A stretch of 64,000 nucleotides of DNA from Nocardia takedensis NBRC 100417 (GTDB lineage: Bacteria; Actinomycetota; Actinomycetes; Mycobacteriales; Mycobacteriaceae): positions 18,818 to 82,817 of the forward strand of contig NZ_BAGG01000057.1 in assembly GCF_000308695.1 (NCBI RefSeq). Reading direction: 5' to 3'. Below are positions 17,382 to 28,968 of the stretch, in pieces. Positions within the stretch are counted from its first letter, which is position 1. Each line of letters begins with the position of its first letter. Both the position numbers and the translations under genes were made by a program. Under the pieces are notes generated by a model. It was given only the letters and a program-made list of their open reading frames with translations. It searched no databases and was not told where the DNA came from.

Positions 17382-17426
17382 GCGGTGCGGCCTCCTCCGG
17401 TTTCGCGATGGACGTGCCTCGACACC

Positions 17427-17440
17427 GACTCGGCCGAGTC
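17427..17440. promoter_or_regulatory. 14-bp palindrome upstream of the immunity-like gene
   Basis: Perfect palindrome GACTCGGCCGAGTC, 46 bp upstream of the ATG at 17381, in the divergent region shared with the PknG-like gene. Next to it is an AT-rich stretch (17464-17490, TTAAAC...TAGATATAC) that could hold promoters for either side. Confidence 0.4.
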
Positions 17441-17617
17441 TGCCCGAGTAATGTACAGATCGCGTTAAACCGTTGTTAAGTAGATATACACCGGTTTCGG
17501 TGGACGTTCGCGTCGGGCAGAGTTGTCCGCGGAAACGTGGCGGTGCGAGAAGTCGCGTGCCGTCGGGGAACACGTCGCCTTGTCGATGACGCAGGACCGA
17601 GCCCTTGGTGAGATGAC

Positions 17618-19705
17618 GTGGTAGCGAGCAGGAATCCGGTCGAGAGCCCCTTCGAGTCCCGGCCGTCCCGGCGCAGTCCGCTGCGCCGCGGGCTCGGCCT
17701 GGTCGTGCTGCCCGAGGTGCCGCCGATCGAACCGGAGACGGCGGTGCTCGCCGAACCCGTGGTGCCGGAGGACAAACGGTTCTGCTGGAAGTGCGCGGGC
17801 CCGGTCGGTCGGTCGGACGGAAACCGCGCGGGTGTCACGCACGGCTGGTGCGCACAGTGCGGGGCGCAGTTCGGCTTCCGTCCCGCCCTCGCCGCGGGCG
17901 AGGTGGTCGCCGACCAGTACGAGATCCGAGGTTGTCTGGCGCACGGCGGTTTCGGCTGGGTGTATCTGGCCCGCGACCGTCGCGTGGGCGGACGGTGGGT
18001 CGTGCTGAAAGGGTTGCGCAATCCGCGCGATCCGGAAGCGCACGTGACGGCGCTGGCCGAACGCCAGTTCCTTTCGGAGGTCGTGCATCCCGCCATCGTG
18101 AAGATCTTCAACTTCGTGACCCATCGCGACGCCGGCTACATCGTGATGGAGTACATCGGCGGCCGCTCGCTGGGCGCGTTGCTCGAACAGCGCGGGGCGG
18201 AACCGATTCCGGTGGCCGAGGCCATCGCCTACGTGCTGGGAATCCTGCCCGCCCTCGACCACCTGCATGCACTCGGCCTGGCCTACAACGACCTCAAGCC
18301 GGACAACGTCATGGTGAGCCGGGACGAGGTCACGCTGATCGATCTCGGCGCGGTGGCCGCGTTGCGCTCCGGGGGCGTTCTGGAGGGCACGCCCGGATTC
18401 CAGGCTCCCGAGATCGCCCGGACCGGGCCCACGGTGGCCTCCGACATCTACAGCGTCGGCCGGACCTTGGCCGCACTGGCCCTGCCCGGCGGGTGGGACG
18501 CCGAGGAGCCGACGTCGAGCGCGCACCCGGAGTTCGCGATGCTGCTGCGTCGGGCCGTCCACGCGGACCCGCGGCGGCGCTTCGCCTCGATCGCGGCGAT
18601 GTACCGCCAACTCGAAGGGGTGCTGCGGATCGTGCTGGCCCGCGACACCGGACGCGACCACCCGCAGGTGTCGGCGATCTTCGGCGCGGTGCGCACCGAT
18701 TTCGGCGCGGCGGCGTTGCCGGACCTCGCGCTCGGCAACGGGCGCGCGCCGGGATTCACCGCGCGGGATCTGGCCGCCGCCCTGCCGATTCCGATGACCG
18801 ACCCGGACGATCCCGCCGCCGACGTCCTCGCCGGCCGCGCGCACGCCGACCCCGGCCAGGCCCGCGAAGCGCTGCGGATCACCCGGGCCGTGCGCGGCGA
18901 GCCGACCGAATCGTTCGAGCGGGAATCCGCGCTGATCGAGACCAGGGTCCACCTGGACCTCGGTGCGACCGCCGCGGCGCGCGAGATCCTCGACGGTCTG
19001 CGGGCGGCGGACCCGACCGAGTGGCGGGTGGACTGGTTCGAGGCGATCCTCGCGCTGCGGACCGGTCGCCTCGGCCACGCCCACACGCGATTCGAGGTCG
19101 TGCACGCGATGGTCCCCGGCGAACTCGCCCCCGTGCTCGCGATGGCGGCGACCGCGGAACTGCTGGCGGCGGAGACCGTCGAACCCGAACGGGAGTCCTG
19201 GCGTCGCCGGGCCGCCGAGCGCTACCGCACGGTGTGGCGGACCGACGCGACGGTGGTGACCGCGGCGTTCGGGTCGGCCCGGTCGGCGATCGCCCTGGGC
19301 GAGCCGTCCGCCGCGCTCGAGGTGCTGCGGCGGGTGCGCCCGGAAACGCGCGGCCACGACATCGCCCGGATGGGCTTGGCCGCGCTGCTGGTCTCCCGCC
19401 CGGCGGCCGAACTGACCCGCGACGTCCTGGACGAGGCGGCCCGACAGTTGCCCGGCCTGCCGCACGATCGCCGACTCTTGGAGTTGCGGGCCGCCGTGCT
19501 GGACGGCGCGCTGCGGTGGTTCCGCGCGGGCGGGCGGGCGACGGACCCGGCGGACACCGTCCTCGGCTTCCCCTGCACCGAGCGCGGCCTGCGCGGCGGC
19601 CTCGAAGCGGCGCTGCGGGCCCTCGCGATGATCACCCCGAACCGGCGCGACCGCTTCGCCCTGGTCGACCGCGCCAACGCCGTGCGCCCGCACTCCTGGC
19701 TCTGA
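17618..19705 (+). CDS. pknG: PknG-type serine/threonine protein kinase
   Basis: A 695-aa soluble kinase with the three-part PknG layout. First comes a rubredoxin-like metal site, CWKC (Cys56, Cys59) and CAQC (Cys78, Cys81). Then the kinase domain: LAHGGFGWVYLA loop, Lys131 in VVLKGL, Asp225 in YNDLKPDN and Asp242 in LIDLG. The YND (for HRD) and DLG (for DFG) variants are typical of PknG. The last ~330 residues are Ala/Arg-rich helices fitting the TPR domain. In mycobacteria PknG controls nitrogen and TCA flux through GarA and acts in host phagosomes. Start is GTG at 17618. The usual glnX/glnH neighbours are not adjacent. Length is close to the ~750 aa of mycobacterial PknG. Confidence 0.88.
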   Translation: MVASRNPVESPFESRPSRRSPLRRGLGLVVLPEVPPIEPETAVLAEPVVPEDKRFCWKCAGPVGRSDGNRAGVTHGWCAQCGAQFGFRPALAAGEVVADQYEIRGCLAHGGFGWVYLARDRRVGGRWVVLKGLRNPRDPEAHVTALAERQFLSEVVHPAIVKIFNFVTHRDAGYIVMEYIGGRSLGALLEQRGAEPIPVAEAIAYVLGILPALDHLHALGLAYNDLKPDNVMVSRDEVTLIDLGAVAALRSGGVLEGTPGFQAPEIARTGPTVASDIYSVGRTLAALALPGGWDAEEPTSSAHPEFAMLLRRAVHADPRRRFASIAAMYRQLEGVLRIVLARDTGRDHPQVSAIFGAVRTDFGAAALPDLALGNGRAPGFTARDLAAALPIPMTDPDDPAADVLAGRAHADPGQAREALRITRAVRGEPTESFERESALIETRVHLDLGATAAAREILDGLRAADPTEWRVDWFEAILALRTGRLGHAHTRFEVVHAMVPGELAPVLAMAATAELLAAETVEPERESWRRRAAERYRTVWRTDATVVTAAFGSARSAIALGEPSAALEVLRRVRPETRGHDIARMGLAALLVSRPAAELTRDVLDEAARQLPGLPHDRRLLELRAAVLDGALRWFRAGGRATDPADTVLGFPCTERGLRGGLEAALRALAMITPNRRDRFALVDRANAVRPHSWL

Positions 19706-19708
19706 GCC

Positions 19709-19725
19709 CGCCGGCGCCTCCGGCG
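19709..19725. terminator. Hairpin between convergent pknG and reductase genes
   Basis: CGCCGG-CGCCT-CCGGCG, a 6-bp GC stem with a 5-nt loop, placed 3 bp after the kinase stop and 11 bp before the end of the convergent gene. A plausible bidirectional terminator. Confidence 0.5.
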
Positions 19726-19736
19726 ATCTGCGGAAC

Positions 19737-20288
19737 TCAGGCGGTGACGTAGCGGAGCAGGTACGCGGTCCGGAAACGGCGGGTCTCGGTGAGGCGGAGA
19801 CGGATACGTTCGTCGAGGGCGGGGAGCATCGGGGTGCCGCCGCCGAGGATGACGGGCATCTGGTAGAGCTGGTATTCATCGATCAGGCCGTGGGGGATCA
19901 GCGCGGCGGCGAGGTCCGCGCCGCCGACCTCGATCACGCCGTCGCCCTCGGCTTTGAGTCGGCGGACTTCCTCCACGGCGTTCTCGCTCACCAGCGTGCT
20001 GTTCCAGTGCACCTCCGACAGTGTCCGGGAGAACACGACTTTCGGTTTCCCGGTCCACAGCGCGCCGAATTCGCGTTCGATGGGCGGGGCGTCCGCGGCG
20101 ACGTGCGGCCAGTATTCGGCCATCAACTCGTAGAGGCGGCGGCCGTGCAGCGAGATCTCGACGTCGCGGAAGCGGTCGTTGTGGAACTGGTGCAGTTCCT
20201 CGTCCGGGTCGGTCCAGTCGATGGAGCCCGCGCGGTCGTTGATGTAGCCGTCCAGGGACACGCTGAAGCCGTAGATCAGTTTCCTCAT
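19737..20288 (-). CDS. Dihydrofolate reductase-fold protein (RibD C-terminal family)
   Basis: A 183-aa protein of the RibD_C/DHFR-like family. It starts with MRKLIYGFSVSLDGYI, the usual N-terminal strand, followed by HGRRLYELM, KVVFSRTL, IEVGGADLAAAL and YQLYQMPVILGGG, in family order. The central GG motif fits NADPH binding. Such stand-alone proteins are common in actinobacteria and mostly uncharacterised, so a specific substrate cannot be given. A good ribosome site (AGGAGGT) lies 8 nt before the ATG. It follows the uracil-DNA glycosylase gene on the same strand after 70 nt and may be co-transcribed. Confidence 0.8.
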   Translation of the reverse strand: MRKLIYGFSVSLDGYINDRAGSIDWTDPDEELHQFHNDRFRDVEISLHGRRLYELMAEYWPHVAADAPPIEREFGALWTGKPKVVFSRTLSEVHWNSTLVSENAVEEVRRLKAEGDGVIEVGGADLAAALIPHGLIDEYQLYQMPVILGGGTPMLPALDERIRLRLTETRRFRTAYLLRYVTA

Positions 20289-20358
20289 GTCGGGATAGAC
20301 CTCCTGTGCGCGCGAAACTCATCGGACGGCGTCGATCCTGACAGAGATACGGCCGGTG

Positions 20359-21135
20359 TCAGGGCGAACGGACCGACAGTCCGGCCGCGCGTCCCGCGTG
20401 GGCGAGGACCTGTTCGAGCATCGCGGGCGTGAGGCGTCCGGTGAAGGTGTTCTGCTGGCTGACGTGGTAGCTGCCGAACACCTCCAGCGGCGCGCGGTCC
20501 GGGCGGGCCGGGGTCAGGCGCACCCGCGCGCCGTGCCCGAATTTCGGTCGGGGGCGCGGCACGGTCCATCCCGCGTCGGCCACCACGGGCAGCAGCGCCT
20601 GCCAACCGAAGCCGCCGAGGACGACGACGGAGCGGAGCGTGGGGGCCAGCAGGTCGAGTTCGATGTCCAGCCAGCCCCGGCAGCGGTCCCGTTCGGCGAC
20701 GGTGGGTTTGTTCTCGGGCGGCGCGCAGTGCACGGGCGCGGTGATCCGGGTGCCGTACAGGCGCAGTCCGTCGTCGGCGCGCACGGCGGTCGGTCGGTTG
20801 CTCAGGCCGACGGCGTGCAGGGCGGCGAACAACACGTCGCCGCTGCGGTCGCCGGTGAACATGCGGCCGGTGCGGTTGCCGCCGTGGGCGGCCGGGGCGA
20901 GGCCGACGAGCAGCAGACGCGCGTCGGCGGGGCCGAGGCCGGGCACGGGGCGTCCCCAGTAGGTCTCGTCGCGGAAGGCGGCGCGTTTCTCGTGGGCGAC
21001 CTGTTCGCGCCAGGCGACCAGGCGCGGGCAGGCCCGGCAGGCGATGACCGCGGCGTCCAGGTCGGCGAGGGTGTGCGGCCGGTCGCCGCGGGCCAGGACC
21101 GCCGCGGGGCCGCCGTCGTCGGTGCCGGGGGTCAT
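20359..21135 (-). CDS. Family 5 uracil-DNA glycosylase (iron-sulfur type)
   Basis: A 258-aa DNA repair enzyme that removes uracil and other deaminated bases. CRACPRL near residue 34, with further Cys in HCAPPENKP and DRCRGW, fits the four-cysteine 4Fe-4S site. VGLAPAAHGGNRTGRMF is the family-5 active-site motif, which lacks the Asp/Asn of family 1. The C-terminal SYHVSQQNTF is the HPSxxN-like DNA-intercalation motif in the family-5 form. Length is normal for actinobacterial UdgB-like enzymes. The gene is followed on the same strand by the RibD/DHFR-like gene. Confidence 0.87.
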   Translation of the reverse strand: MTPGTDDGGPAAVLARGDRPHTLADLDAAVIACRACPRLVAWREQVAHEKRAAFRDETYWGRPVPGLGPADARLLLVGLAPAAHGGNRTGRMFTGDRSGDVLFAALHAVGLSNRPTAVRADDGLRLYGTRITAPVHCAPPENKPTVAERDRCRGWLDIELDLLAPTLRSVVVLGGFGWQALLPVVADAGWTVPRPRPKFGHGARVRLTPARPDRAPLEVFGSYHVSQQNTFTGRLTPAMLEQVLAHAGRAAGLSVRSP

Positions 21136-21302
21136 CGTCGCAGCGTAGGGGGCGGGGGTCGCGGTCGGTGCGGCCGGGAGGTATCGAAGCGGTCACGTCC
21201 GGTCGGCCGCGGATCAAGATCGAACCGACCGGTTGCGACCGCGCGGCCGCCGACGGTAGTTTGCGTGGAGGTAGCTCGAGATCGCGATGGAGCGAGGTGG
21301 AC

Positions 21303-23762
21303 ATGACCGACGCGTGGCCCCATTCGATGAATTCCTTCGACGAGATCTTCCAGCGCTTCTTCGGCTCCGGTATGGCGGCGCAACCGCCGGTGCAGCGCAC
21401 CGACCTGGGCAGACTGATGACCGACAACGCCAAACTGTTGGTCGCCACCGCTCGTGAGGCGGCCCTGAACTGGGGCAATCCCGAAGTCACCCCGGAACAT
21501 CTGCTCTACGCGGCCACCGAGTCCGAGCCGGGCCGCAGCATCCTGACCGAACTGGGCCAGGACCCGGACAAGGTCGCCGAGCAGATGCGCACCCTGTCCG
21601 ACACCGGCAACGCGAGCGAACCCGCCGACGGCACGATCGCGCTGAGCCCCGGGGCCAAGGCGGCCCTGCGCGCGGCCCAGCGCAGCGCGGCCGAATCCGG
21701 CAGCAGCTACATCGGTCCCGAACACGTCCTGCTGGGCGTGGCCGCGACCCCCGACAGCCCCGCCGCGCAGGTCCTGCTCTCGGGCGGACGCGCGCAGGTC
21801 TCGCCCGGCCGCGCGAGCAGTTCCACGCCCACGCTGGACCAGTACGGGCGGGATCTGACCGCCGAGGCGCGGGCCGGCAGAGTGGATCCCGTGGTGGGTC
21901 GCGCGCAGGAGATCGAGCAGACGGTGGAGATCCTGTCGCGCCGCCGCAAGAACAACCCCGTCCTGATCGGCGATCCCGGCGTCGGCAAGACCGCGATCGT
22001 GGAGGGGTTGGCCCAGCGCGTCGTCAACGGCGACGTGCCCGGCACCCTGGCCGACCGCCGTGTCATCGCCCTCGACATCGGCTCACTGGTGGCGGGCAGC
22101 AAATATCGCGGCGAATTCGAGGAGCGGCTGACCAAGATCCTCGACGAGGTGCGCGCGCACTCCGACGAGTTGATCCTGTTCATCGACGAACTGCACACCA
22201 TCGTCGGCGCGGGCGGCGGCGCGGAGGGGGCGATGGACGCGGGCAACCTGCTCAAGCCCGCGCTGGCCCGCGGCGAACTGCACGTGGTCGGCGCGACGAC
22301 GGTGGACGAGTACCGCACCCACATCGAGAAGGACGCCGCGCTGGAACGCCGCTTCCAACCGGTGCTGATCAGCGAACCGTCGGTGGCCGACACCATCGAG
22401 ATCCTGCGCGGCCTCGCCGATGTCTACGAGGAACACCACCGGGTCCGCTACACCGACGAGGCGCTGATCGCGGCGGCCGAACTGTCCGACCGCTACGTCA
22501 CCGACCGGTTCATGCCCGACAAGGCCATCGACCTTCTCGATCAGGCGGGCGCACGGGTCCGGTTGCGCGTCCGCACACCCGGTCCCGACCTGAAGTCCAA
22601 GGAGGACGACCTCGCGCGCCTGCGTCGGGAGAAGGACGCCGCGGTCGCCGCCGAGGACTACGAGCGGGCCACCGAACTCAAGGCCGAGATCGCCGCCGCC
22701 GAGGAGAGTCTGGCCGACGGCGAGGCCGGGGCCGAACCCGAGGTGACGGTCACCGATGTCGCCGAGATCGTCTCCCGCCACACCGGCATCCCGGTCGCGG
22801 ATCTCACCGTCGAGGAGCGGCAGCGATTGCTCGGTCTGGAGCAGGCCCTGCACAAGCGCGTGGTCGGTCAGGACGAGGCGATCGTGGCGGTGTCGGAGGC
22901 GGTGCGCCGGGCCAGGGCGGGCATGAAGGATCCGGACCGGCCGATCGGGTCGTTCCTGTTCCTCGGTCCCACCGGCGTCGGCAAGACCGAACTGGCCAAG
23001 GCGTTGGCCGAGGCCGTCTTCGGCGATGAGGACCGCCTGATCCGCTTCGACATGAGCGAATTCCAGGAGAAGCACACGGTGTCACGCCTGGTCGGCGCGC
23101 CGCCCGGTTACATCGGCTACGACGACGCGGCCCAGCTCACCGATCGGGTTCGCCGCCAACCGTATTCGGTGATCCTGTTCGACGAGATCGAGAAGGCGCA
23201 CCCGGACGTGTTCAACGTGCTGCTGCAACTGCTCGACGACGGCCGGGTGACCGATTCGCGCGGACGCACGGTGGATTTCAAGAACACGATCGTCATCATG
23301 ACCAGCAACATCGGGTCGGATCTGGTGTTGGCCACCCCGGAGGGGGAGCGGGACCTGCTCGAACAGCGGCTCACCGAACGACTGCGCGAGCACTTCCGTC
23401 CCGAATTCCTCAACCGGATCGATGACACCATCGTCTTCCACCGCCTCGACAGCGAACAGATCCATTCCATCGTCGGCTTGGTGCTCGACGGCACGCGGCG
23501 GTTGCTGCGCGCCCAGGACATCGATCTCGACATCACCGACCCGGCCGTGGACTGGCTGGCCGATCACGGCTACCAACCCGAGTACGGCGCGCGGCCGCTG
23601 CGGCGCACGGTGCAGCGCGAACTGGACAACAAGCTCTCGCGGCTGCTGTTGGACGGCGCGCTGAGCTCGGGCGACACCGTCCGGGTCGACGCCGACGACG
23701 CCGGTCTGGAACTGGCCGCGGTGCACCACGACGGCGCGCGCACCTCCGAAGGGTCGGTGTAG
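21303..23762 (+). CDS. Hsp100 AAA+ ATPase, ClpC-like middle domain but no ClpP-docking loop
   Basis: An 819-aa two-ring-type unfoldase. The ATG at 21303 is chosen over upstream in-frame starts because GAGCGAGGTGG lies just before it and the N-domain starts soon after. Order: Clp N-terminal repeat domain (res. ~30-150), AAA1 ([18 protein letters not shown]), a short UVR-type middle segment ([17 protein letters not shown]), AAA2 ([17 protein letters not shown]) and D2 small domain. The middle is ClpC-length, with no ClpB coiled coil. The stretch after MTSNIGSDL runs straight to [13 protein letters not shown] with no LGF/IGL loop. Family knowledge: that loop docks ClpP. Inference: a stand-alone chaperone or a paralogue with another partner. 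A possible promoter TTGCGA-N18-TAGTTT is at 21233-21262. Confidence 0.85.
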   Translation: MTDAWPHSMNSFDEIFQRFFGSGMAAQPPVQRTDLGRLMTDNAKLLVATAREAALNWGNPEVTPEHLLYAATESEPGRSILTELGQDPDKVAEQMRTLSDTGNASEPADGTIALSPGAKAALRAAQRSAAESGSSYIGPEHVLLGVAATPDSPAAQVLLSGGRAQVSPGRASSSTPTLDQYGRDLTAEARAGRVDPVVGRAQEIEQTVEILSRRRKNNPVLIGDPGVGKTAIVEGLAQRVVNGDVPGTLADRRVIALDIGSLVAGSKYRGEFEERLTKILDEVRAHSDELILFIDELHTIVGAGGGAEGAMDAGNLLKPALARGELHVVGATTVDEYRTHIEKDAALERRFQPVLISEPSVADTIEILRGLADVYEEHHRVRYTDEALIAAAELSDRYVTDRFMPDKAIDLLDQAGARVRLRVRTPGPDLKSKEDDLARLRREKDAAVAAEDYERATELKAEIAAAEESLADGEAGAEPEVTVTDVAEIVSRHTGIPVADLTVEERQRLLGLEQALHKRVVGQDEAIVAVSEAVRRARAGMKDPDRPIGSFLFLGPTGVGKTELAKALAEAVFGDEDRLIRFDMSEFQEKHTVSRLVGAPPGYIGYDDAAQLTDRVRRQPYSVILFDEIEKAHPDVFNVLLQLLDDGRVTDSRGRTVDFKNTIVIMTSNIGSDLVLATPEGERDLLEQRLTERLREHFRPEFLNRIDDTIVFHRLDSEQIHSIVGLVLDGTRRLLRAQDIDLDITDPAVDWLADHGYQPEYGARPLRRTVQRELDNKLSRLLLDGALSSGDTVRVDADDAGLELAAVHHDGARTSEGSV

Positions 23763-23912
23763 TCGGGCCGTGTCACTACCGCGCCTTGCCCGCCGATGTG
23801 CGCTACCATCGCGGTGCCATGGTGGAACAACTGGCCGGTTCGGTGGAATCCGCTGGGGGAGTTGCGCATTGGGTAGAGAACAGACCGCTCGCAGTGCCGG
23901 GAGCGGTGGACG

Positions 23913-24560
23913 ATGACCGATCCGCGCGAGGAGTTGCTGCGTCGCGTGCGGGACGCGCTGAGAGAACTGCCCGAGGACGAACGTCTGGTGCCGATGTCGC
24001 GCGCCCGGCAGCGCCAAGGGCCGCCGACGAGTTCGGGTGACCGCAACGCGTTGATCGACCTGTTCGCCGCCCGGTTGACGCACTACGGCGCCCGCGTGCA
24101 CCACATCATCGAACAGGACATCCCCGACACCGTCGCGAAGGTGCTCACCGCTCAGGGCGCGCTGTCGGTGGTGGTGCCGCAGGGACTGCCCGAGGAGTGG
24201 ACGCGCCCGTGGCTGGCCGACGAACGGCACGCCGTGATCGATGACAGTCCGTTCCTGCCGCAGGGGCAGTTGGCCGGGGCCGACGCGGTGATCACCACTT
24301 GCGCGGCCGCCGTCGCCGACGCGGGCATCATCGTGCTCGACGGCAGCGCGGGGCAGGGGCGGCGCGCGCCCACCCTCGCTCCCGCCTGCCACGTCTGCGT
24401 GGTCCGGGTCGACCAGGTCGGCGCGTCCATGCCGGAGGTCATCGACCGCCTCGACCATCGCAGGCAGATCACCTGGTTCGGCGGCCCCACCGCCGATTCC
24501 GAGGACGAGGGCGCGGGCATCGGGTCCGCCCGGCAGCTCATCGTGCTCGTGGTCGACTGA
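23913..24560 (+). CDS. lutC: LutC/YkgG-family lactate utilisation protein
   Basis: A 215-aa protein of the LUD (DUF162) family. The marks are the mid-region ITTCAAAVADAGIIVLDGSAGQGRR, the conserved TxxxIAETGTIV-like core, then HVCVVRVDQV and a C-terminal WFGGPTADSE. LutC normally works with LutA and LutB in oxidation of L-lactate to pyruvate; neither iron-sulfur partner is adjacent, so this copy is an orphan here. The C-terminus departs from the usual xDIE-x-x-x-xGVHGP motif (an acidic DSEDEGAGIG instead), which may reflect a changed role. Start ATG at 23913 has a GGTGG site. Confidence 0.78.
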   Translation: MTDPREELLRRVRDALRELPEDERLVPMSRARQRQGPPTSSGDRNALIDLFAARLTHYGARVHHIIEQDIPDTVAKVLTAQGALSVVVPQGLPEEWTRPWLADERHAVIDDSPFLPQGQLAGADAVITTCAAAVADAGIIVLDGSAGQGRRAPTLAPACHVCVVRVDQVGASMPEVIDRLDHRRQITWFGGPTADSEDEGAGIGSARQLIVLVVD

Positions 24561-24561
24561 G

Positions 24562-24581
24562 GCCGCCTCGACCGGGGCGGC
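24562..24581. terminator. Hairpin between convergent lutC and dosS-like genes
   Basis: GCCGCC-TCGACCGG-GGCGGC, a 6-bp GC stem filling the 21-bp gap between the two stop codons. Probable bidirectional terminator. Confidence 0.5.
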
Positions 24582-26944
<2,363 letters not shown>

Positions 26945-27028
26945 CGGCGCACTCCTTTCGGCGATCGGCCCGCCGGTCCAGCGTACGGAACGCGCGCGGG
27001 CCGGGAATACGGTGTTGGTCCCGTCTCA

Positions 27029-27043
27029 GGTGACCGAAGTCCC
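27029..27043. promoter_or_regulatory. DosR-box-like site 1
   Basis: GGTGACCGAAGTCCC matches 12 of 15 core positions of the mycobacterial DosR consensus (SGGGACTWWAGTCCC). It lies between divergent devR and the desaturase, 85 bp upstream of the devR start. Confidence 0.5.
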
Positions 27044-27102
27044 TTGACACCGACCGTACAACGCCGGCCGGGGTCGCACGGCCGCGCATGGTCCTTCCCG
27101 GC

Positions 27103-27117
27103 GGTGACGTTCGGCCC
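27103..27117. promoter_or_regulatory. DosR-box-like site 2
   Basis: GGTGACGTTCGGCCC matches 11 of 15 core positions and has the GG-C half common in real DosR boxes. It is exactly 74 bp from site 1 (about seven helical turns) and 76 bp upstream of the desaturase start. Confidence 0.5.
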
Positions 27118-27192
27118 TGATCGCAGCGCCGCCGCGGCTGATGGCATGGGTGCGCACATCTCCCTCGACACCCGCACAGGCAGGAGCACCCC

Positions 27193-28152
27193 TTGGCACG
27201 CGATCTGACGCAGCGCGAGATCCTCGGCGAGTTGGAAGCCGTCGCCGCGACGTGCGTGAACCGGCACCTGGCGATGGCCAAGGACTGGCATCCCCACGAC
27301 TACGTGCCCTGGGACGACGGCCGCAACTTCGCCGCCCTCGGCGGCCGGGACTGGGACCCGGAGCAGTCCCGGCTCAGCCCGGTCGCCAAGGCCGCCATGG
27401 TGACCAACCTGCTCACCGAGGACAACCTGCCCTCCTACCACCGGGAGATCGCCGAGAACTTCTCCCGCGACGGCGCGTGGGGGACCTGGGTGGGCCGCTG
27501 GACGGCCGAGGAGGCCCGGCACAGCATCGTCCTGCGCGACTACTTGGTGGTCACCCGCGGCGTCGACCCGGTCGCGCTCGAGCAGGCCCGGATGACGCAT
27601 ATGACCAGCGGGTTCTCCTCGGGGGCGAGCGGGGCCCAGATCGCCGACGGCGCGGCGTTCCTGTGTTCGGTGGCCTACGTGTCCTTCCAGGAACTGGCCA
27701 CCCGCGTCACCCACCGCAACACCAGCAGGGTGTGCGCGGACCCGATCGCCGACCGCATGCTGCAACGCATCGCCGCCGACGAGAACCTGCACATGATCTT
27801 CTATCGGACCGTGTGCGGCGCGGCCCTGGACCTGGTCCCCGATCAAGCCGTCGAGGCCATCGACACCATCGTTCGGAACTTCCAGATGCCGGGGGCGGGC
27901 ATGCCCGAATTCCGGCGCAACGGCGTGCTGATGGCCAAACACGGCGTCTACGATCTGCGCCAGCACCTCGAGGACGTGCTGCAACCGGTGCTGCGACAGT
28001 GGAATCTGTTCGAGCGCACCGACTTCGGGCCGCGCGGCGAACAGGTCAGGGAACGGCTGGCCGCCTTCCTCGACGATCTGGCGACGGTGCGCGTCCCGCG
28101 CTTCGAGGAGCAACGCGACCGCGCGCTGGCCAGGGAGCGCGCGCGGGTCTAA
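27193..28152 (+). CDS. Acyl-ACP (DesA-type) fatty acid desaturase
   Basis: A 319-aa soluble diiron desaturase of the FA_desaturase_2 family. Ligand motifs appear in order: TEDNLPSYH (first E/H set), WTAEEARHS (second), then VSFQELATR and ADENLHMIFY (third). The enzyme inserts a double bond into acyl-ACP using O2 and ferredoxin. The start is the rare codon TTG at 27193, supported by CAGGAG 8 nt upstream. The divergent upstream gap holds two DosR-box-like sites, which would link this O2-consuming enzyme to hypoxia sensing. The stop overlaps the convergent TetR gene stop (28149-28152). Length is normal for the mycobacterial DesA group. Confidence 0.87.
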   Translation: MARDLTQREILGELEAVAATCVNRHLAMAKDWHPHDYVPWDDGRNFAALGGRDWDPEQSRLSPVAKAAMVTNLLTEDNLPSYHREIAENFSRDGAWGTWVGRWTAEEARHSIVLRDYLVVTRGVDPVALEQARMTHMTSGFSSGASGAQIADGAAFLCSVAYVSFQELATRVTHRNTSRVCADPIADRMLQRIAADENLHMIFYRTVCGAALDLVPDQAVEAIDTIVRNFQMPGAGMPEFRRNGVLMAKHGVYDLRQHLEDVLQPVLRQWNLFERTDFGPRGEQVRERLAAFLDDLATVRVPRFEEQRDRALARERARV

Positions 28153-28757
28153 CCGGTGCGCGGTGCGCCGAGCAGGACCGCGAGCACCTGCCGGAGACGG
28201 TCGACATCGCCGTGGATGCCCGCCGCCCGGTCGTTGTAGAGGAACGCCTCGCCCAGGCGGACCAGCGCGTAGGCCAGCAGCGCGGGTTCCAGCGGCGGGT
28301 CGTAGCCGTCCTCGCGGCGCACCCGCTCGATCAGGTCCACCACCGCCGCGACGATATGCGGTTGCACCGGTCCGTCGCCCGCGGTGATGACCCGCAGGCC
28401 GGACAGCGGTTCGTGTTCGAAGTAGCGGCGGAACGGTTCGTTGTCCGATTCCCAGCGGGCCACCCGGTCGAAGACCTCGAGCACGCGGGCCGCGCCGCGG
28501 GTGCGGCAGCGGGCGTCGGCGCGGTCGAGCATGCGCCGGTGTTCGGCGACCAGCATCGCGCCGAGCAGTCCGTCCCGCGAGCCGAACCACCGGTAGATCG
28601 AGGCGCGGCTGAGGCCGAGTTCGGCGGCGATCGCCTGCACGTCGACGCGTTCGCCCGCGAGGAAGGCGCGGCGGGTGAGATCGAGCACCTGTTCCTTGGT
28701 CGCGGAGGCCGGTCGTCCCGGGGATCGGGTCGGGGTCTGCCGCGTGGAGATGCTCAT
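28149..28757 (-). CDS. TetR-family transcriptional regulator
   Basis: A 202-aa regulator. The N-terminal HTH spans res. ~20-65 (TKEQVLDLTRRAFLAG, then VQAIAAELGLSRASIYRWFGSRDGLL). The C-terminal ligand domain has the ALVRLGEAFLYNDRAAG motif of the QsdR-like C-terminal family. The ligand is unknown. It ends tail-to-tail with the desaturase with overlapping stops, which makes the desaturase only a weak candidate target. An inverted repeat lies 10 bp upstream of the start codon and is its likely own operator. Confidence 0.85.
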   Translation of the reverse strand: MSISTRQTPTRSPGRPASATKEQVLDLTRRAFLAGERVDVQAIAAELGLSRASIYRWFGSRDGLLGAMLVAEHRRMLDRADARCRTRGAARVLEVFDRVARWESDNEPFRRYFEHEPLSGLRVITAGDGPVQPHIVAAVVDLIERVRREDGYDPPLEPALLAYALVRLGEAFLYNDRAAGIHGDVDRLRQVLAVLLGAPRTG

Positions 28758-28766
28758 CGCGAAAAT

Positions 28767-28790
28767 GATACACGGCCGGACTCATGTATC
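28767..28790. promoter_or_regulatory. TetR operator-like inverted repeat
   Basis: GATACA-N12-TGTATC immediately upstream of the TetR gene start (28757). Arm length and spacing fit autoregulation by a TetR dimer. Confidence 0.5.
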
Positions 28791-28968
28791 GAACACGTGA
28801 GTCGGCGAGTCGGCGCGATTGACAGCGTAGCGCCGATCCCGACCCACGTCATCCCGCCGTTCCGCCTACCGCGACACCAGACCCATCGGTCGGATATCCG
28901 CTCCGCGCGGGTCTCCGCTCGATACGATCGTCGTCCGGGACGATCCCTGCGACGTGAACGAGGGCCGG

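Noticed and set aside
21168..21302. 45-codon N-terminal extension of the Hsp100 ATPase
   Set aside because: The region overlaps the likely promoter, has no Clp homology and the ATG at 21303 has a better ribosome site.
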